The notes beneath the pieces were generated by a model. It ran no database searches. It was not told the DNA's origin and saw only the letters and a program-made list of their open reading frames with translations. This document shows positions 1-8,837 of a DNA stretch of 64,000 nt, piece by piece. The stretch comes from Dyadobacter sp. 3J3. Its GTDB lineage: Bacteria > Bacteroidota > Bacteroidia > Cytophagales > Spirosomataceae. Location of the stretch: positions 248,001-312,000 of the forward strand of contig NZ_VTOL01000008.1 in NCBI RefSeq assembly GCF_009801115.1, read 5' to 3'. Position numbers and translations under genes: made by a program. Each line of letters starts with the position of its first letter. The stretch's first letter is position 1.

Positions 1-1
1 C

Positions 2-172
2 GATTATGCGGTAAGAAACGCTGATGAAAAAGCTCGTGAAGAAAGCAAAATTGAATTTGTTAAAAATTTGCTTACAAACACTGACTTCAATACTTCAAAA
101 ATCGCCATGCTTGCAGAAGTTAATGAGGAGTTAGTACTGGGTATCCAACAACAATTGAAGGAAAGTAAGTAA
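2..172 (+). CDS. C-terminal tail of a probable Rpn/PD-(D/E)XK-family protein (partial)
   Basis: An open frame enters from the left edge and ends at TAA 170-172, leaving 56 residues. It is rich in Glu, Lys, Asn and Leu (for example ADEKAREESK and FVKNLL). This charged helical tail, followed by a short helix-turn-helix-like stretch, resembles the C-terminus of Rpn-type recombination-promoting nuclease/putative transposase proteins common in Bacteroidota. The catalytic part lies outside the window, so the assignment rests only on the tail style. A strong hairpin terminator follows 28 bp after the stop, supporting a real gene end. Confidence 0.5.
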   Translation, partial: DYAVRNADEKAREESKIEFVKNLLTNTDFNTSKIAMLAEVNEELVLGIQQQLKESK

Positions 173-200
173 AAGGAAAGAATATAAATCCAATAAGAAA

Positions 201-236
201 AGTCCTGATTTGAGAAATTCAAATCAGGACTTTTTG
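201..236 (+). terminator. Rho-independent terminator after the left-edge gene
   Basis: A 13-bp perfect stem (201-213 with 219-231) encloses a 5-nt loop and runs into a T tract (230-235). It lies just after the stop at 172 and ends transcription of the partial gene. The stem is preceded by A residues, so it may also act weakly from the other side. Confidence 0.85.
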
Positions 237-349
237 ATTTCAGTTGTTATTGTTATTCTCTGAACTACAATACAAAAGAAAGGCTCCGAAAATCTTCTGC
301 GATGCATCAGATATTCAGAGCTGTTCTTTTTGTCTGACTAGTAAGGCCT

Positions 350-2887
350 TTACTCCCTGCTAAAACTTTGGGAGCAGCCCATAAAATCCATTAAACCCAT
401 AATTGGAGCACCAGGAGGCATATCCAGTACGGTGGCCGGTTCAAACTTATCCGGGTTTTTATGAAACTCTTCAATTTGAGAAAGACCAAAAAGCATATTG
501 GCTTTTTGTTTTGGCGTTGCCGAAGCCATTTTATCTTTCATCCATTGACCCAATTCTTCAACTGTTAAAAGTGTTTCTCCCCTTACATTTTCCGGCGCTT
601 TGGAATCAGCCGCCAGGGTTAGTAAATACTTCAATGACAAATTGTTAACCAATGTTTGAAGTTCACCATTGTAACCTGTAACAACCGGAGCTTTCCAGGT
701 TTTTTCCAATATTTTATCAAGCACAGGCATAAGTCCCGGCTGGTTTTCATCTCTTGCATTATATTCGATCAAACGCGCTGCACGTTCGGAGCTGAATAAA
801 TACGAAAGCGTAGTTCCTGCCGCCATTTCGGCAGCTGCAATCGGATCAAAAGTTGGTCCGGTATGGCCCGTGAAAGTTTCCTGACTTGACGGATAACCCG
901 TTGGGCGCGGAGGGATTTTTTTGATCAAACCTTCCGGTAAGGCCAATGCTTCGGGAGAAATTGTATTAAGCAAAGATTCCAGTGCACGCCATTGTTCTTT
1001 TGGTTCAACCATTCTGGTAATGACCTGTCCGTCATTTTTTACGGCATGTGTAAAATATAAACCGCCCACGGATTTGGCAACTGCTTCAATCTGGTAGCGA
1101 TGCAGCAAGTAAACGGGAACCAAAACCTCTTCCAATGTCGCCATCGGCTCACCATTTCGAATTGCTTTTTCTGAGAAATTATCCAATACCTTTCTTCTAA
1201 CCGTCATGATATTGGTCATCTGATCGATAGGGTTTGAACCATCATCCCATTGGTGAGATGTTGGATGTGCGTTGCCACCGATGTCAGGTATGTAGATATA
1301 ACCTTGTTTCAGCGTTTCCTGCATGATTTTTTCCAAAGCGGCGTTTTCATCTGTTCCCTTTGGGAATTCAGTATACCCCCACATCACAGCGCGTTTATCC
1401 CAGCTGCCAATTCCTTTTGCATAGGAATCTGAAATATCAACAGTTCCATCTGATTTCAAAGAAAACTTTGGAAAAGGGTAATCCATAACGGAAGCCCTGT
1501 CTTTCGGACTTGCCGCAAAGTTGTGATTAAAACCTAATGTGTGGCCAATTTCATGTGCAGAAAGTTGACGGATACGTGCAAGCGCAAGTTCCTTCATCGC
1601 GGTTGGCACAGGTTTTCCATCCTCGTAAGGCTGTAATAAACCTTCTGCAATCAGGTAATCCTGGCGGTGGCGATCAGAACCTAATGTTACTACACCTTTA
1701 ATAATTTCTCCCGTACGAGGATCAATAAACGACATTCCATAAGAAAATCCGCGCGGACTTCCGTTACGATTCACCCAGTTCACAACATTATACCGGATAT
1801 CCATCGGATCAGCGCCTTCAGGAAGTTCCTTTACCTGGAAAGCATTTTTATATCCTGCCGCCTCAAAAGCCTGATTCCAGAATGCGCCACCTTCAATTAA
1901 CGCTGCTTTTACAGGTGCAGGTGCGCCTCGGTCAATGTAATAAACAATTGGTTTTATAGCCTCACTTGGCGCTGAACCCGGATTTTTCTTTTCAAGACGA
2001 TGGCGACGAATAAATCTTTTAACAATCGGCTCATCCATGGGTGCGGAAAAATCCATGTAACTAAACTGACCAAAAGCAGAACGGGTATCAAACTTCCGGG
2101 CTTTATATTTATCATCCGGCAGTTCAACAAATGACTGATGCATATTCACCGTAATCGCACTTGGATCTGGTGCCAAACCACCTCCTCCTCCAAAAAAATT
2201 AGTACTTGGATTTCCACCTGTAAAAGTAATCAGGGCTTCAAATTCCGTATTTTTGGGGAAGTTTTTGGTATTATCAATGTATAAAACTGAACGGGTTTCA
2301 TCCATTTTATAAACACCACCGCCACCAGCTGGCTGTGAAACGGCGACCGGCCCGGCGGCTCTTCTTACGCCCAAACGCGAAGCAATATTCTGGCTATCGC
2401 GGACGATAAAAGGCGTTATATCAATCAGCATTTTTTCACCTTCCGCTGCTACCGGCACAAATCCCCAGATAACGGATTTAGCAAAATTATTTTCAACTGC
2501 CTTTTTCTCATCCGGATTTTGCGTGATTGCCCGATAATTATAAACAGGTTCAACCAAAAGTATTTTCGGACCTACTTTTACAAACTTAGCAATCGCAGAA
2601 GAAGCTTGTCCCCGCTCCGGCCCGCCACTACCAACGCCATCCGTCAGAGATGAAAAATAAAGAAATTCTTTGTCGAGCTTATCTACTTCAAGAAGTACTT
2701 TTCCTGTCTTTTCATCGTAATAAAAATTAAAAAAACCTTCGTATTTTTTCAATCCCTGAATCACCGAAGCAAATGTCGCTGGTGTTGCCGCGGGTTTGGC
2801 CGGGGCGGTATTTCCAGCCGGATTCTGTGCGTAGGACATAGTCCCGGCAGCCAGCAAAACGGCTAATGCATTAAATGTTAATTTCAT
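350..2887 (-). CDS. Secreted zinc-dependent metalloprotease (DUF5117/DUF5118/DUF4953 type)
   Basis: 845 residues. Residues 1-20 form a signal peptide ending in YAQ, followed by a Pro/Ala-rich linker. The extended zinc motif HEIGHTLGFNH is at residues 445-455: H445, H449 and H455 are the expected metal ligands and E446 the catalytic base, as in metzincin-like enzymes. Length and architecture match the large Bacteroidota zinc-dependent metalloproteases that carry DUF5117 and DUF5118 N-terminally and DUF4953 around the catalytic site. It is predicted to be exported and to cleave peptides in the periplasm or at the cell surface; the substrate is unknown. The next gene on the same strand, an amidohydrolase, lies 167 bp upstream, so the two could be co-transcribed or independent. 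Confidence 0.9.
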   Translation of the reverse strand: MKLTFNALAVLLAAGTMSYAQNPAGNTAPAKPAATPATFASVIQGLKKYEGFFNFYYDEKTGKVLLEVDKLDKEFLYFSSLTDGVGSGGPERGQASSAIAKFVKVGPKILLVEPVYNYRAITQNPDEKKAVENNFAKSVIWGFVPVAAEGEKMLIDITPFIVRDSQNIASRLGVRRAAGPVAVSQPAGGGGVYKMDETRSVLYIDNTKNFPKNTEFEALITFTGGNPSTNFFGGGGGLAPDPSAITVNMHQSFVELPDDKYKARKFDTRSAFGQFSYMDFSAPMDEPIVKRFIRRHRLEKKNPGSAPSEAIKPIVYYIDRGAPAPVKAALIEGGAFWNQAFEAAGYKNAFQVKELPEGADPMDIRYNVVNWVNRNGSPRGFSYGMSFIDPRTGEIIKGVVTLGSDRHRQDYLIAEGLLQPYEDGKPVPTAMKELALARIRQLSAHEIGHTLGFNHNFAASPKDRASVMDYPFPKFSLKSDGTVDISDSYAKGIGSWDKRAVMWGYTEFPKGTDENAALEKIMQETLKQGYIYIPDIGGNAHPTSHQWDDGSNPIDQMTNIMTVRRKVLDNFSEKAIRNGEPMATLEEVLVPVYLLHRYQIEAVAKSVGGLYFTHAVKNDGQVITRMVEPKEQWRALESLLNTISPEALALPEGLIKKIPPRPTGYPSSQETFTGHTGPTFDPIAAAEMAAGTTLSYLFSSERAARLIEYNARDENQPGLMPVLDKILEKTWKAPVVTGYNGELQTLVNNLSLKYLLTLAADSKAPENVRGETLLTVEELGQWMKDKMASATPKQKANMLFGLSQIEEFHKNPDKFEPATVLDMPPGAPIMGLMDFMGCSQSFSRE

Positions 2888-3054
2888 AAAATTAGTAAGG
2901 AGTTATTTTTCAAAATTTCAGCATTTTATTTTACCAATTCTGCATTAGGCAGAAATATTTCGGAGCGCAAGTCTCAGGTTTCTATGTCGGTAACAATATG
3001 CAATCGTCCTTCCGCAATGGATAAAGTGCGGAACAGAAATTACCATAAGCCTTG

Positions 3055-4689
3055 TCATTTCACCGTTGGATACTTAATTCCCAACTGCTCCATGTAGGTA
3101 GCATATTTGGAGGGATCATAATAGAATTTTTTCATCTTGGGACGAAATTCTTCCATAATTCTTTTATTGAGATAAATGGCTGGTTTGTCCGTTGCAGAAA
3201 CTAACGGAATGTATTTGGTATCTTTTGTTTGTACATCTTTGAAATACGTCCAGGCATTTTTCAAAATATCCGGTTTTACAAAAAGATCCAGTAAAGTCAT
3301 CGCTTCTGCTTTTGCCCCTGCTGTCACACCTTTATGTGCAATTGGTGTCGCCATGGCTATGGCATCCGCCCAGTGATGGCCAGGCAATCCGGGAATATTT
3401 GAAGGATATCCCAAAACGATCGTAGGTACATTCCAGGAAATATCGGCGATATCATCAGAACCGCCGGAAAAGCCGGAAGGAACGGCGGTCGGTTTTCCAA
3501 GGGGACTTAATATGGTGCTTAATCCTGAACCTTCCGCAATAGGACTATTTACCTCTTTTTGAGCCGCTTTGGCCAGAATCTGATCTTCTTCACTCCATTT
3601 CGGCAAACCCACTTTTTTGATATTTTCATACATGGCTTCGGCAATAGGCTGGTTGAAATGACCCGGCCAGGCACTTCCCAAAACCTCATAGGTCATCTTT
3701 GTTTCTGTCATTAAAGCGGCACCTTCTGCAATTCTGATGCCATCTTTATACATACCCATAATTTTCGGATACGTGCGTTCGCGGAAATAATACCAAACAG
3801 CGGCCTTGGACGGGACAACATTTGGCTGATCACCTCCATCCGTTATCACATAATGTGAGCGCTGTGATGGTTCCATGTGTTCGCGGTGGTAATTCCAGCC
3901 AACATTCATCAGTTCCACCGCATCCAAAGCACTTTTTCCGCGCCATGGTGCCCCACCTGCATGAGCTGCCTGTCCTTCAAAACTAAACTTAACCGAAATC
4001 ATCCCGACCATCCCCGGATCACCATAGGAGGTTCCAAGATTACTCGCAACGTGTGTAAAAATGCAGGCGTCAACATCCTTGAAAAATCCATCCCGAATGT
4101 AATATGCTTTAGATCCCAACTGTTCTTCCGCTACACCTGGCCACAGCATAATGGTACCCGGAATTTTCTCCCGTTCCATTATTTTTTTCAAAGCAAGAAC
4201 CGCAGTAATATTCAACGGCTGACCGGAATTATGGCCCTCACCATGTCCGGGAGCACCTTCAACGATTGGATCATGATAAGCAATACCTGGCTTTTGAGAA
4301 GCTTTTGGAATACAGTCAATATCACTTCCTATGGCAATAACAGGTTTTCCTGAGCCCCACCGAGCCGTCCACGCGGTTGGCATGCCGGCAATACCCATCT
4401 CAACTGTAAATCCGTTTTTCTTCAAAATATCTGTCAGATAAGCCGAAGTTTCGGTTTCCTGAAATCCAAGTTCTCCGAAACTGAAAACCATATCCACCAT
4501 TTCCTGCGAAAACTTTTTATTGGCTTCAATTTCCTTTGAAAGTTCCGTTTTCAGGGCATCAATTTTTACAGGCGTCATTTTGACCTGCGCCAATGTATGA
4601 CCCGACATCATAGCCATGGTAGCGGCCAAGCAAATTCCTTTTGCCAGTATACCTTTATACCTTGAAAAATTATATACATTTTTCTTCAT
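3055..4689 (-). CDS. Secreted M20-family amidohydrolase (AbgB-like)
   Basis: 544 residues with an N-terminal signal peptide (about residues 1-35, ending HTLAQ). The body follows the M20 peptidase/amidohydrolase fold seen in p-aminobenzoyl-glutamate hydrolase subunit B: a metal-site region with GSDIDCIP at 121-128, a GHGEGHN segment at 148-154, a central dimerisation domain, and a late SGGSDDIADISW stretch. Such enzymes hydrolyse amide bonds of N-acyl amino acids or small peptides using two metal ions. Export suggests scavenging of peptides or acyl-amino acids in the periplasm. The metalloprotease gene follows on the same strand, consistent with a peptide-degradation theme. The exact substrate cannot be read from sequence. 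Confidence 0.88.
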   Translation of the reverse strand: MKKNVYNFSRYKGILAKGICLAATMAMMSGHTLAQVKMTPVKIDALKTELSKEIEANKKFSQEMVDMVFSFGELGFQETETSAYLTDILKKNGFTVEMGIAGMPTAWTARWGSGKPVIAIGSDIDCIPKASQKPGIAYHDPIVEGAPGHGEGHNSGQPLNITAVLALKKIMEREKIPGTIMLWPGVAEEQLGSKAYYIRDGFFKDVDACIFTHVASNLGTSYGDPGMVGMISVKFSFEGQAAHAGGAPWRGKSALDAVELMNVGWNYHREHMEPSQRSHYVITDGGDQPNVVPSKAAVWYYFRERTYPKIMGMYKDGIRIAEGAALMTETKMTYEVLGSAWPGHFNQPIAEAMYENIKKVGLPKWSEEDQILAKAAQKEVNSPIAEGSGLSTILSPLGKPTAVPSGFSGGSDDIADISWNVPTIVLGYPSNIPGLPGHHWADAIAMATPIAHKGVTAGAKAEAMTLLDLFVKPDILKNAWTYFKDVQTKDTKYIPLVSATDKPAIYLNKRIMEEFRPKMKKFYYDPSKYATYMEQLGIKYPTVK

Positions 4690-5010
4690 TTACCGGAAAT
4701 ATAATCGTGAAAATTAGTTAAGATAAGGAATTTCATATTGCTTAAAAATTGCCTTTACAATTTAGCTACATCGTTTTTAATTATTTTAATTATATTCAAT
4801 TTCATTTTAATTTATTTGGATAAATAATACTAAACATTAATATAATTATGTATTTATGAATTATAATCAAATAATATTCTGAATTCAAATTTAAAAGTAA
4901 CAGAAGCTTCTATTTCTTTTTTCTGTTGTTTTATTTTTATAAATTGTCAGGCACCTGAAGTTTTCAAATAGATAAATCTCTTCTATCAAAACGTCATTAC
5001 TATTTAGATT
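4690..5010. other. AT-rich divergent intergenic region, no gene seen
   Basis: This stretch separates the amidohydrolase (minus) from the globin (plus) and is extremely AT-rich, with many TTAATTA-like words. It must hold both promoters, but I could not pick out a convincing Bacteroidota promoter (TTG ... TAnnTTTG). Short open frames here have no protein character. Confidence 0.6.
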
Positions 5011-5487
5011 ATGGAAAAGCAGATTCCTACACTTTATGAATGGGCCGGCGGAAATGTAGCGCTGGAAAAACTGACACAAGTATTTTACGAAAAGGTTTTT
5101 CAGGACGATTTGTTATACCCGGTTTTTAAAAATATGTCCGGTGACCATAGCAAACACGTTGCACATTTTATCGGTGAAGTTTTTGGCGGGCCTAAAATAT
5201 ATTCAGAAGAAGATGCTGGTAGTCATTACAAAATGATCGGCCATCATTTGGGAAAAATGCTTGATGAACCGAAAAGAAAACGTTGGATTACTCTATTGCT
5301 AGAAAGCTGCGATGAACAAAACCTGGCAGATGATCCGGAATTCAGGTCTGCATTGGTGGGATATCTGGAATGGGGAAGCAGAATTGCCGTAATTAATTCC
5401 AGGGAAACTGAAAATCCGCTGGACAGTGCCGAGCCTATGCCGGTGTGGGGATGGGGAGAAACAGGCGGCCCCTACATACCAAAATAA
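5011..5487 (+). CDS. Truncated hemoglobin, group II-like globin
   Basis: 158 residues matching the bacterial-like globin family (PF01152). The helix-B segment VFYEKVFQDDLLYPVF carries the usual Phe-Tyr distal pair. The likely proximal haem ligand is in GHHLGKML. The tail has the Trp-rich PMPVWGWGETGG often seen in Bacteroidota members. Group II truncated hemoglobins bind O2, and sometimes NO or sulfide, in the cytoplasm; no signal peptide is present. The following gene is a convergent sulfurtransferase, with a shared terminator hairpin between them. Start ATG 5011 gives a normal N-terminus. Confidence 0.88.
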   Translation: MEKQIPTLYEWAGGNVALEKLTQVFYEKVFQDDLLYPVFKNMSGDHSKHVAHFIGEVFGGPKIYSEEDAGSHYKMIGHHLGKMLDEPKRKRWITLLLESCDEQNLADDPEFRSALVGYLEWGSRIAVINSRETENPLDSAEPMPVWGWGETGGPYIPK

Positions 5488-5529
5488 AATTTCTGATTAC
5501 AAGTAATCCATACTCATAATCAGAAATTT
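5487..5529. terminator. Bidirectional terminator hairpin between globin and sulfurtransferase
   Basis: A 13-bp perfect inverted repeat (5487-5499 with 5517-5529, loop 17 nt) lies between the convergent stops at 5487 and 5545. A/T-rich flanks make it usable from both sides. The loop is longer than ideal. Confidence 0.6.
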
Positions 5530-5544
5530 AGAAATTACAAATAT

Positions 5545-6387
5545 CTATAAATCGCCGGTAGCCACAGTTCTGTCGTTTCTCGACCATTCGCTCCATGAAC
5601 CTACATACAGTTCTGCGCCGGAAATTCCGGCTTCTTCCAAGGCCAGAAGTGTATGGCAAGCCGTTACACCCGAACCACAGTGCACAATGATGTTTTCAGG
5701 TTTATGGTCGCCCAAAGCAACTTTATATTTTTCTCTTAATTCATCCGGTGAAAGGAAATTCCCTTCGGCATCCATATTTCCCAAATAAGGAATATTAATA
5801 GCACCGGGAATATGCCCCGCCACCAGATCAATTGGTTCACTTTCTCCACGGAACCTGAAATTTTCACGGACATCAATCACCAAATATTCATCATTTCCAG
5901 CTACTTCTGCAACTTTTTCAATATTGGTAAGGGGAGAAATCCAATTTTCCACCGGATATGCAGGAAATTCTGTCAACAATGTTTCCGTCTCATCTGTCGT
6001 ATTTAATCCTTCTTTTTTAATGGCTTCCAGTCCACCGCTTACTACATAAATTTCTTTATGCCCGATCGCTTTCATCATCCACCAGAAACGAGCAGCAGCC
6101 ATAGCTCCTCTTTTGTCGTCGTAAACGATAACTCTTGTAGATGGTGTAATGCCAAGTGTGCCAAGAAATTCACCAAATATCACCGCTTCCGGCAAAGGAT
6201 GACGGCCACCGACGGCGGCATTTTCGCGCTTTTCAGATAAATCCGTTTCCAGATTTACAAAAAGAGCGCCTTCCAAATGTTCGGTTTCAAAGCGTTCCTC
6301 CGCATCTGCACCGCCTCTGGCATCTATAATAACCGTATCTCCGGTCGCTGAAAGAGGCTTTATTTCACTTGCTTTAATAATAGTCAT
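5545..6387 (-). CDS. Thiosulfate/3-mercaptopyruvate sulfurtransferase (two-domain rhodanese)
   Basis: 280 residues with two tandem rhodanese domains. The N-terminal, inactive-type domain contains VIIDARGG and GAMAAARFWWM. The C-terminal domain carries the catalytic loop CGSGVTAC with nucleophile C237, followed by the usual LALEEAG helix. The CGSGVT loop is typical of SseA-type 3-mercaptopyruvate sulfurtransferases rather than classical thiosulfate rhodaneses. The enzyme moves sulfane sulfur onto cyanide, thiols or proteins in the cytoplasm; no signal peptide is seen. It stands alone, convergent with the globin, and a large decayed region lies upstream. Confidence 0.9.
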   Translation of the reverse strand: MTIIKASEIKPLSATGDTVIIDARGGADAEERFETEHLEGALFVNLETDLSEKRENAAVGGRHPLPEAVIFGEFLGTLGITPSTRVIVYDDKRGAMAAARFWWMMKAIGHKEIYVVSGGLEAIKKEGLNTTDETETLLTEFPAYPVENWISPLTNIEKVAEVAGNDEYLVIDVRENFRFRGESEPIDLVAGHIPGAINIPYLGNMDAEGNFLSPDELREKYKVALGDHKPENIIVHCGSGVTACHTLLALEEAGISGAELYVGSWSEWSRNDRTVATGDL

Positions 6388-6656
6388 ATTCTGTAATTGC
6401 TGATTGGGAAGTCAATTTACCAAATAAATAAAGATTTTGGCAATTAGTACCTGCCAATTCAGCTTTACGAGCTATAAACTATTTGAATGTCAATGAGATG
6501 ACTTATTATTTTTAAATTATTTTAATCAAAGCTTATTCTGAAACAGATTCCAATAGTTTACTAACTATTGTCAAAATGACTATTTATTAGCCCAATTTGC
6601 TTTGAAACAAAGTACACAACAGCTTGCTTTATTTGAATGTCAATTAAAGGTTCAAC

Positions 6657-7216
6657 TTGTCTTTCATGCTTCCTACTTCTAAGTTTTTTAGAAAAGTACC
6701 ACTGCGGATTATTTCTATATTTGTTTATCAACCTACTTACAGTCAATTAATTTCAACTGAAAATTTCGGGGCAAAACCGGATAGTTATGAGAATATTACA
6801 CCCCGGACACACAAAATTATTGATGAATCTGTTACCCGGCACAGCACCAAACTGGTAATTTAAAAGGTCGTTATGATTTTTGGCCAGACAGTGCGATAAT
6901 GTCAAATATTTTCTGTCAAGCACATCAACCGAAGAAGAAGATTGAACGAAAGTAAAAACCACTGGAATTGTCTTTAAAAAGGCAAAAACCATGACCAGTG
7001 GTGGCAATGGCTCATTTATTTATATTTCATGGAAAAATGACCGCCATTGTTCCGGACCGATGCGAATCTTCAAATCAGGATAGAAAATAATGCTTTTACT
7101 ACTTTTGACTTTCCAGTTCTTTCTGCAAAAAGTACACAGAGACGGGTTTTCAGTGTCAATACAATCATCACAAGCTACAACTTGCTTCTACAATACGACA
7201 ATAAAATATGCTCTGT
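6657..7216 (+). pseudogene. Decayed GH110-like alpha-1,3-galactosidase (5' part)
   Basis: No single frame is open, but frame-jumping gives a coherent family signature. It begins with a signal-like start at 6657, then STENFGAKPDSYENITP (as in the beta-helix start FGAKPDG...N), then KGRYDFWPDSAI near 6863-6898. Next come LSSTSTEEE with a stop, KVKTTGIVFKKAK, GGNGS then FIFHGKMTAIVPDRCE in another frame, and finally NLQIRIENN and YDNKICSV. The order and words (KGRYDFW, STS.E, GNGS.F.FHGKM) match the N-terminal half of GH110-type alpha-1,3-galactosidases such as the Bacteroides GlaB group. At least four frame changes and several stops show it is dead. The C-terminal half is missing or beyond recognition. 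Confidence 0.72.
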
Positions 7217-7362
7217 TTAATGCTTGTTCCCAAGTCCATCTAGGCAATACAAAAATGTAAGGGGGTGTTTTGGGGAATACTATTAAAATCAACAATACGC
7301 CTAAAACAGCTATAAAGGTATGGACAGTAAAAAACTGGTCATCGAGTAAATTTTAAAAAAAG

Positions 7363-7407
7363 AAAAGCCTGACAACAAAATCCATAGGGATTTGTAATCA
7401 GGCTTTC
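7363..7407 (-). terminator. Hairpin terminator for the repeat-protein gene
   Basis: A 9-bp outer stem (7364-7372 with 7398-7406) surrounds a second small stem formed by AAATCC and GGATTT. On the minus strand it is followed by a T-rich run (complement of the A tract at 7352-7366). It lies about 45 bp past the stop of the minus-strand repeat protein at 7450. Confidence 0.7.
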
Positions 7408-7449
7408 TCACTTTATGAAATGGTAACAAATTACCAGGTTGAATTATGC

Positions 7450-8019
7450 TTATTTCGGTCTGGTCGTTGTACTTCCAGTTGATGGACTTGACGTGCTGCT
7501 ACCAGGTGTTGTTGTTGTGCTGCCAGGCTTTGTAGACGACGGATAAGTCGTACTGCCCGGTGTGGTAGTACTGCCTGGATTTGTTGTACTACCTGGTAAA
7601 GTTGAGCTTCCCGGATTCGTTGTACTACCTGGATTCGTTGTACTTCCTGGTAAAGTTGAACTTCCCGGATTCGTTGTAGTCCCTGGTAAAGGAGAACTAC
7701 TCGGCGTGGTTGATGACGGCGATGTTGTGCTGCCAGGAACTGTGGATGGATAAGTACTGCTACCTGGAGTTGTCGATGGCACAGTACTACCCGGATACGT
7801 TGTGCTGCCCGGAACAGTAGACGAAGGCGTAGTGCTTCCCGGTACCGTAGCTGGCTGCGTCATTGTACCGTTGGACCCTGCAGAACCACTTGGACGCGTT
7901 GTGCTCGGAACATTGGTTGGCGTTGTACTGCCTGAGGTAGATGCAGGCGAAGTTTGTGCATATGCCGCAGATGACCCTAAAATCATTAATGCTATGATAT
8001 TCAATTCAATACGTTTCAT
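7450..8019 (-). CDS. Secreted Pro/Gly/Ser/Thr-rich repeat protein
   Basis: 189 residues: a clear signal peptide (1-22, ending AAYAQ), then an almost pure low-complexity chain built from P-G-S-S/T-T units such as NPGSTT, LPGSTT and YPGST. Within it an 18-residue block is repeated in tandem (54-bp DNA repeat near 7592-7690). No folded domain, cysteine or transmembrane segment follows the signal peptide. It is likely an extracytoplasmic disordered or extended polypeptide, possibly O-glycosylated (Bacteroidetes O-glycosylate some D-S/T sites, but those are not prominent here). No functional name can be supported. The opposite strand is open in long frames only because of the repeat composition. 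Confidence 0.75.
   Translation of the reverse strand: MKRIELNIIALMILGSSAAYAQTSPASTSGSTTPTNVPSTTRPSGSAGSNGTMTQPATVPGSTTPSSTVPGSTTYPGSTVPSTTPGSSTYPSTVPGSTTSPSSTTPSSSPLPGTTTNPGSSTLPGSTTNPGSTTNPGSSTLPGSTTNPGSTTTPGSTTYPSSTKPGSTTTTPGSSTSSPSTGSTTTRPK
7580..7690. repeat. 54-bp tandem repeat inside the PGST gene
   Basis: The segment starting CCTGGTAAAGTTGA recurs at 7592 and 7646, a spacing of 54 bp (18 codons), with only scattered differences. It encodes NPGSSTLPGSTTNPGSTT-type blocks and is a likely site of length variation by slippage. Confidence 0.75.
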
Positions 8020-8249
8020 ATTTTAAATTATTTTATGTTGATGAAGTATAATTGAATCGGTATATTAAATAATCATACCAATAATTTTGACATGATGTAT
8101 AAATTCTACAATTCAGAAAACGTATAGATACATTATTTTAGTGGCCGTAATTTCTTGAACCTTATCATTCCATTATTGAAAAATTTAGAAATATTCAATT
8201 TTGAAAATCAAAGTCGCTATTTTAATGGAAAAATATACAGTCACCAGCT

Positions 8250-8753
8250 ATGATAAATTTCTCCACCGTCACACTTGGTTTCACCACGGTAACAACTGCT
8301 CTGATTGCTGGACTTTTTTATGCTTACTCATGTTCGGTAAATCCCGGATTGGGAAAATTGCCGGACAAAGAATATATTTCCGCCATGCAATCAATCAATA
8401 TTGCCATCATAAATCCGGTTTTCATGCTGAGTTTTATGGGGACATTGGTCATGTTGCCATTGAGCGCTTATTTAAGTTATACACGGGCTCTACCAATCCG
8501 ATTTGTCTTTTTAGGAATCGCTTCAATAATTTATATAACTGGTACATTTGGTGTTACAATTTTCGGAAATGTTCCGTTAAATGAAACTTTGGGGGCTTTT
8601 CATATTGAATCTGCAACAATTCGGGAAATTGCTGACCCGAGAATAAAATTTGAAGAGTCATGGAATCGTCTTCATACGATCAGAACGATTGCAGCAGTTA
8701 CTGCTTTGCTATTTGTGATCGCGGCCTGCTTATGCGATGACAGGAATATTTGA
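8250..8753 (+). CDS. DUF1772 (anthrone-oxygenase-like) membrane protein
   Basis: 167 residues with four hydrophobic segments (about 8-28, 50-72, 80-105, 142-160). The start FTTVTTALIAGLFYAYSCSV...GLGKLPD and the block AMQSINIAIINPVFMLSFMG are typical of the DUF1772 family. That family is related to anthrone oxygenases, but in bacteria it is usually of unknown function. ATG 8250 is chosen because the family motif begins within ten residues of it. A DUF2490 gene follows on the same strand 84 bp downstream, so they may share a transcript. Confidence 0.85.
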   Translation: MINFSTVTLGFTTVTTALIAGLFYAYSCSVNPGLGKLPDKEYISAMQSINIAIINPVFMLSFMGTLVMLPLSAYLSYTRALPIRFVFLGIASIIYITGTFGVTIFGNVPLNETLGAFHIESATIREIADPRIKFEESWNRLHTIRTIAAVTALLFVIAACLCDDRNI

Positions 8754-8837
8754 CGTATAAATTGGAGAATCTACAATCAATTGGGAGCGTCACCCCTATT
8801 GAAAAGTCTGGCATAGATATAGATATAATTCTAACTA

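Noticed and set aside
7562-8026. Plus-strand open frames of Val/Leu/Pro-rich repeats opposite the PGST gene
   Set aside because: They arise from the repeat composition of the real minus-strand gene and have no start-region signs.
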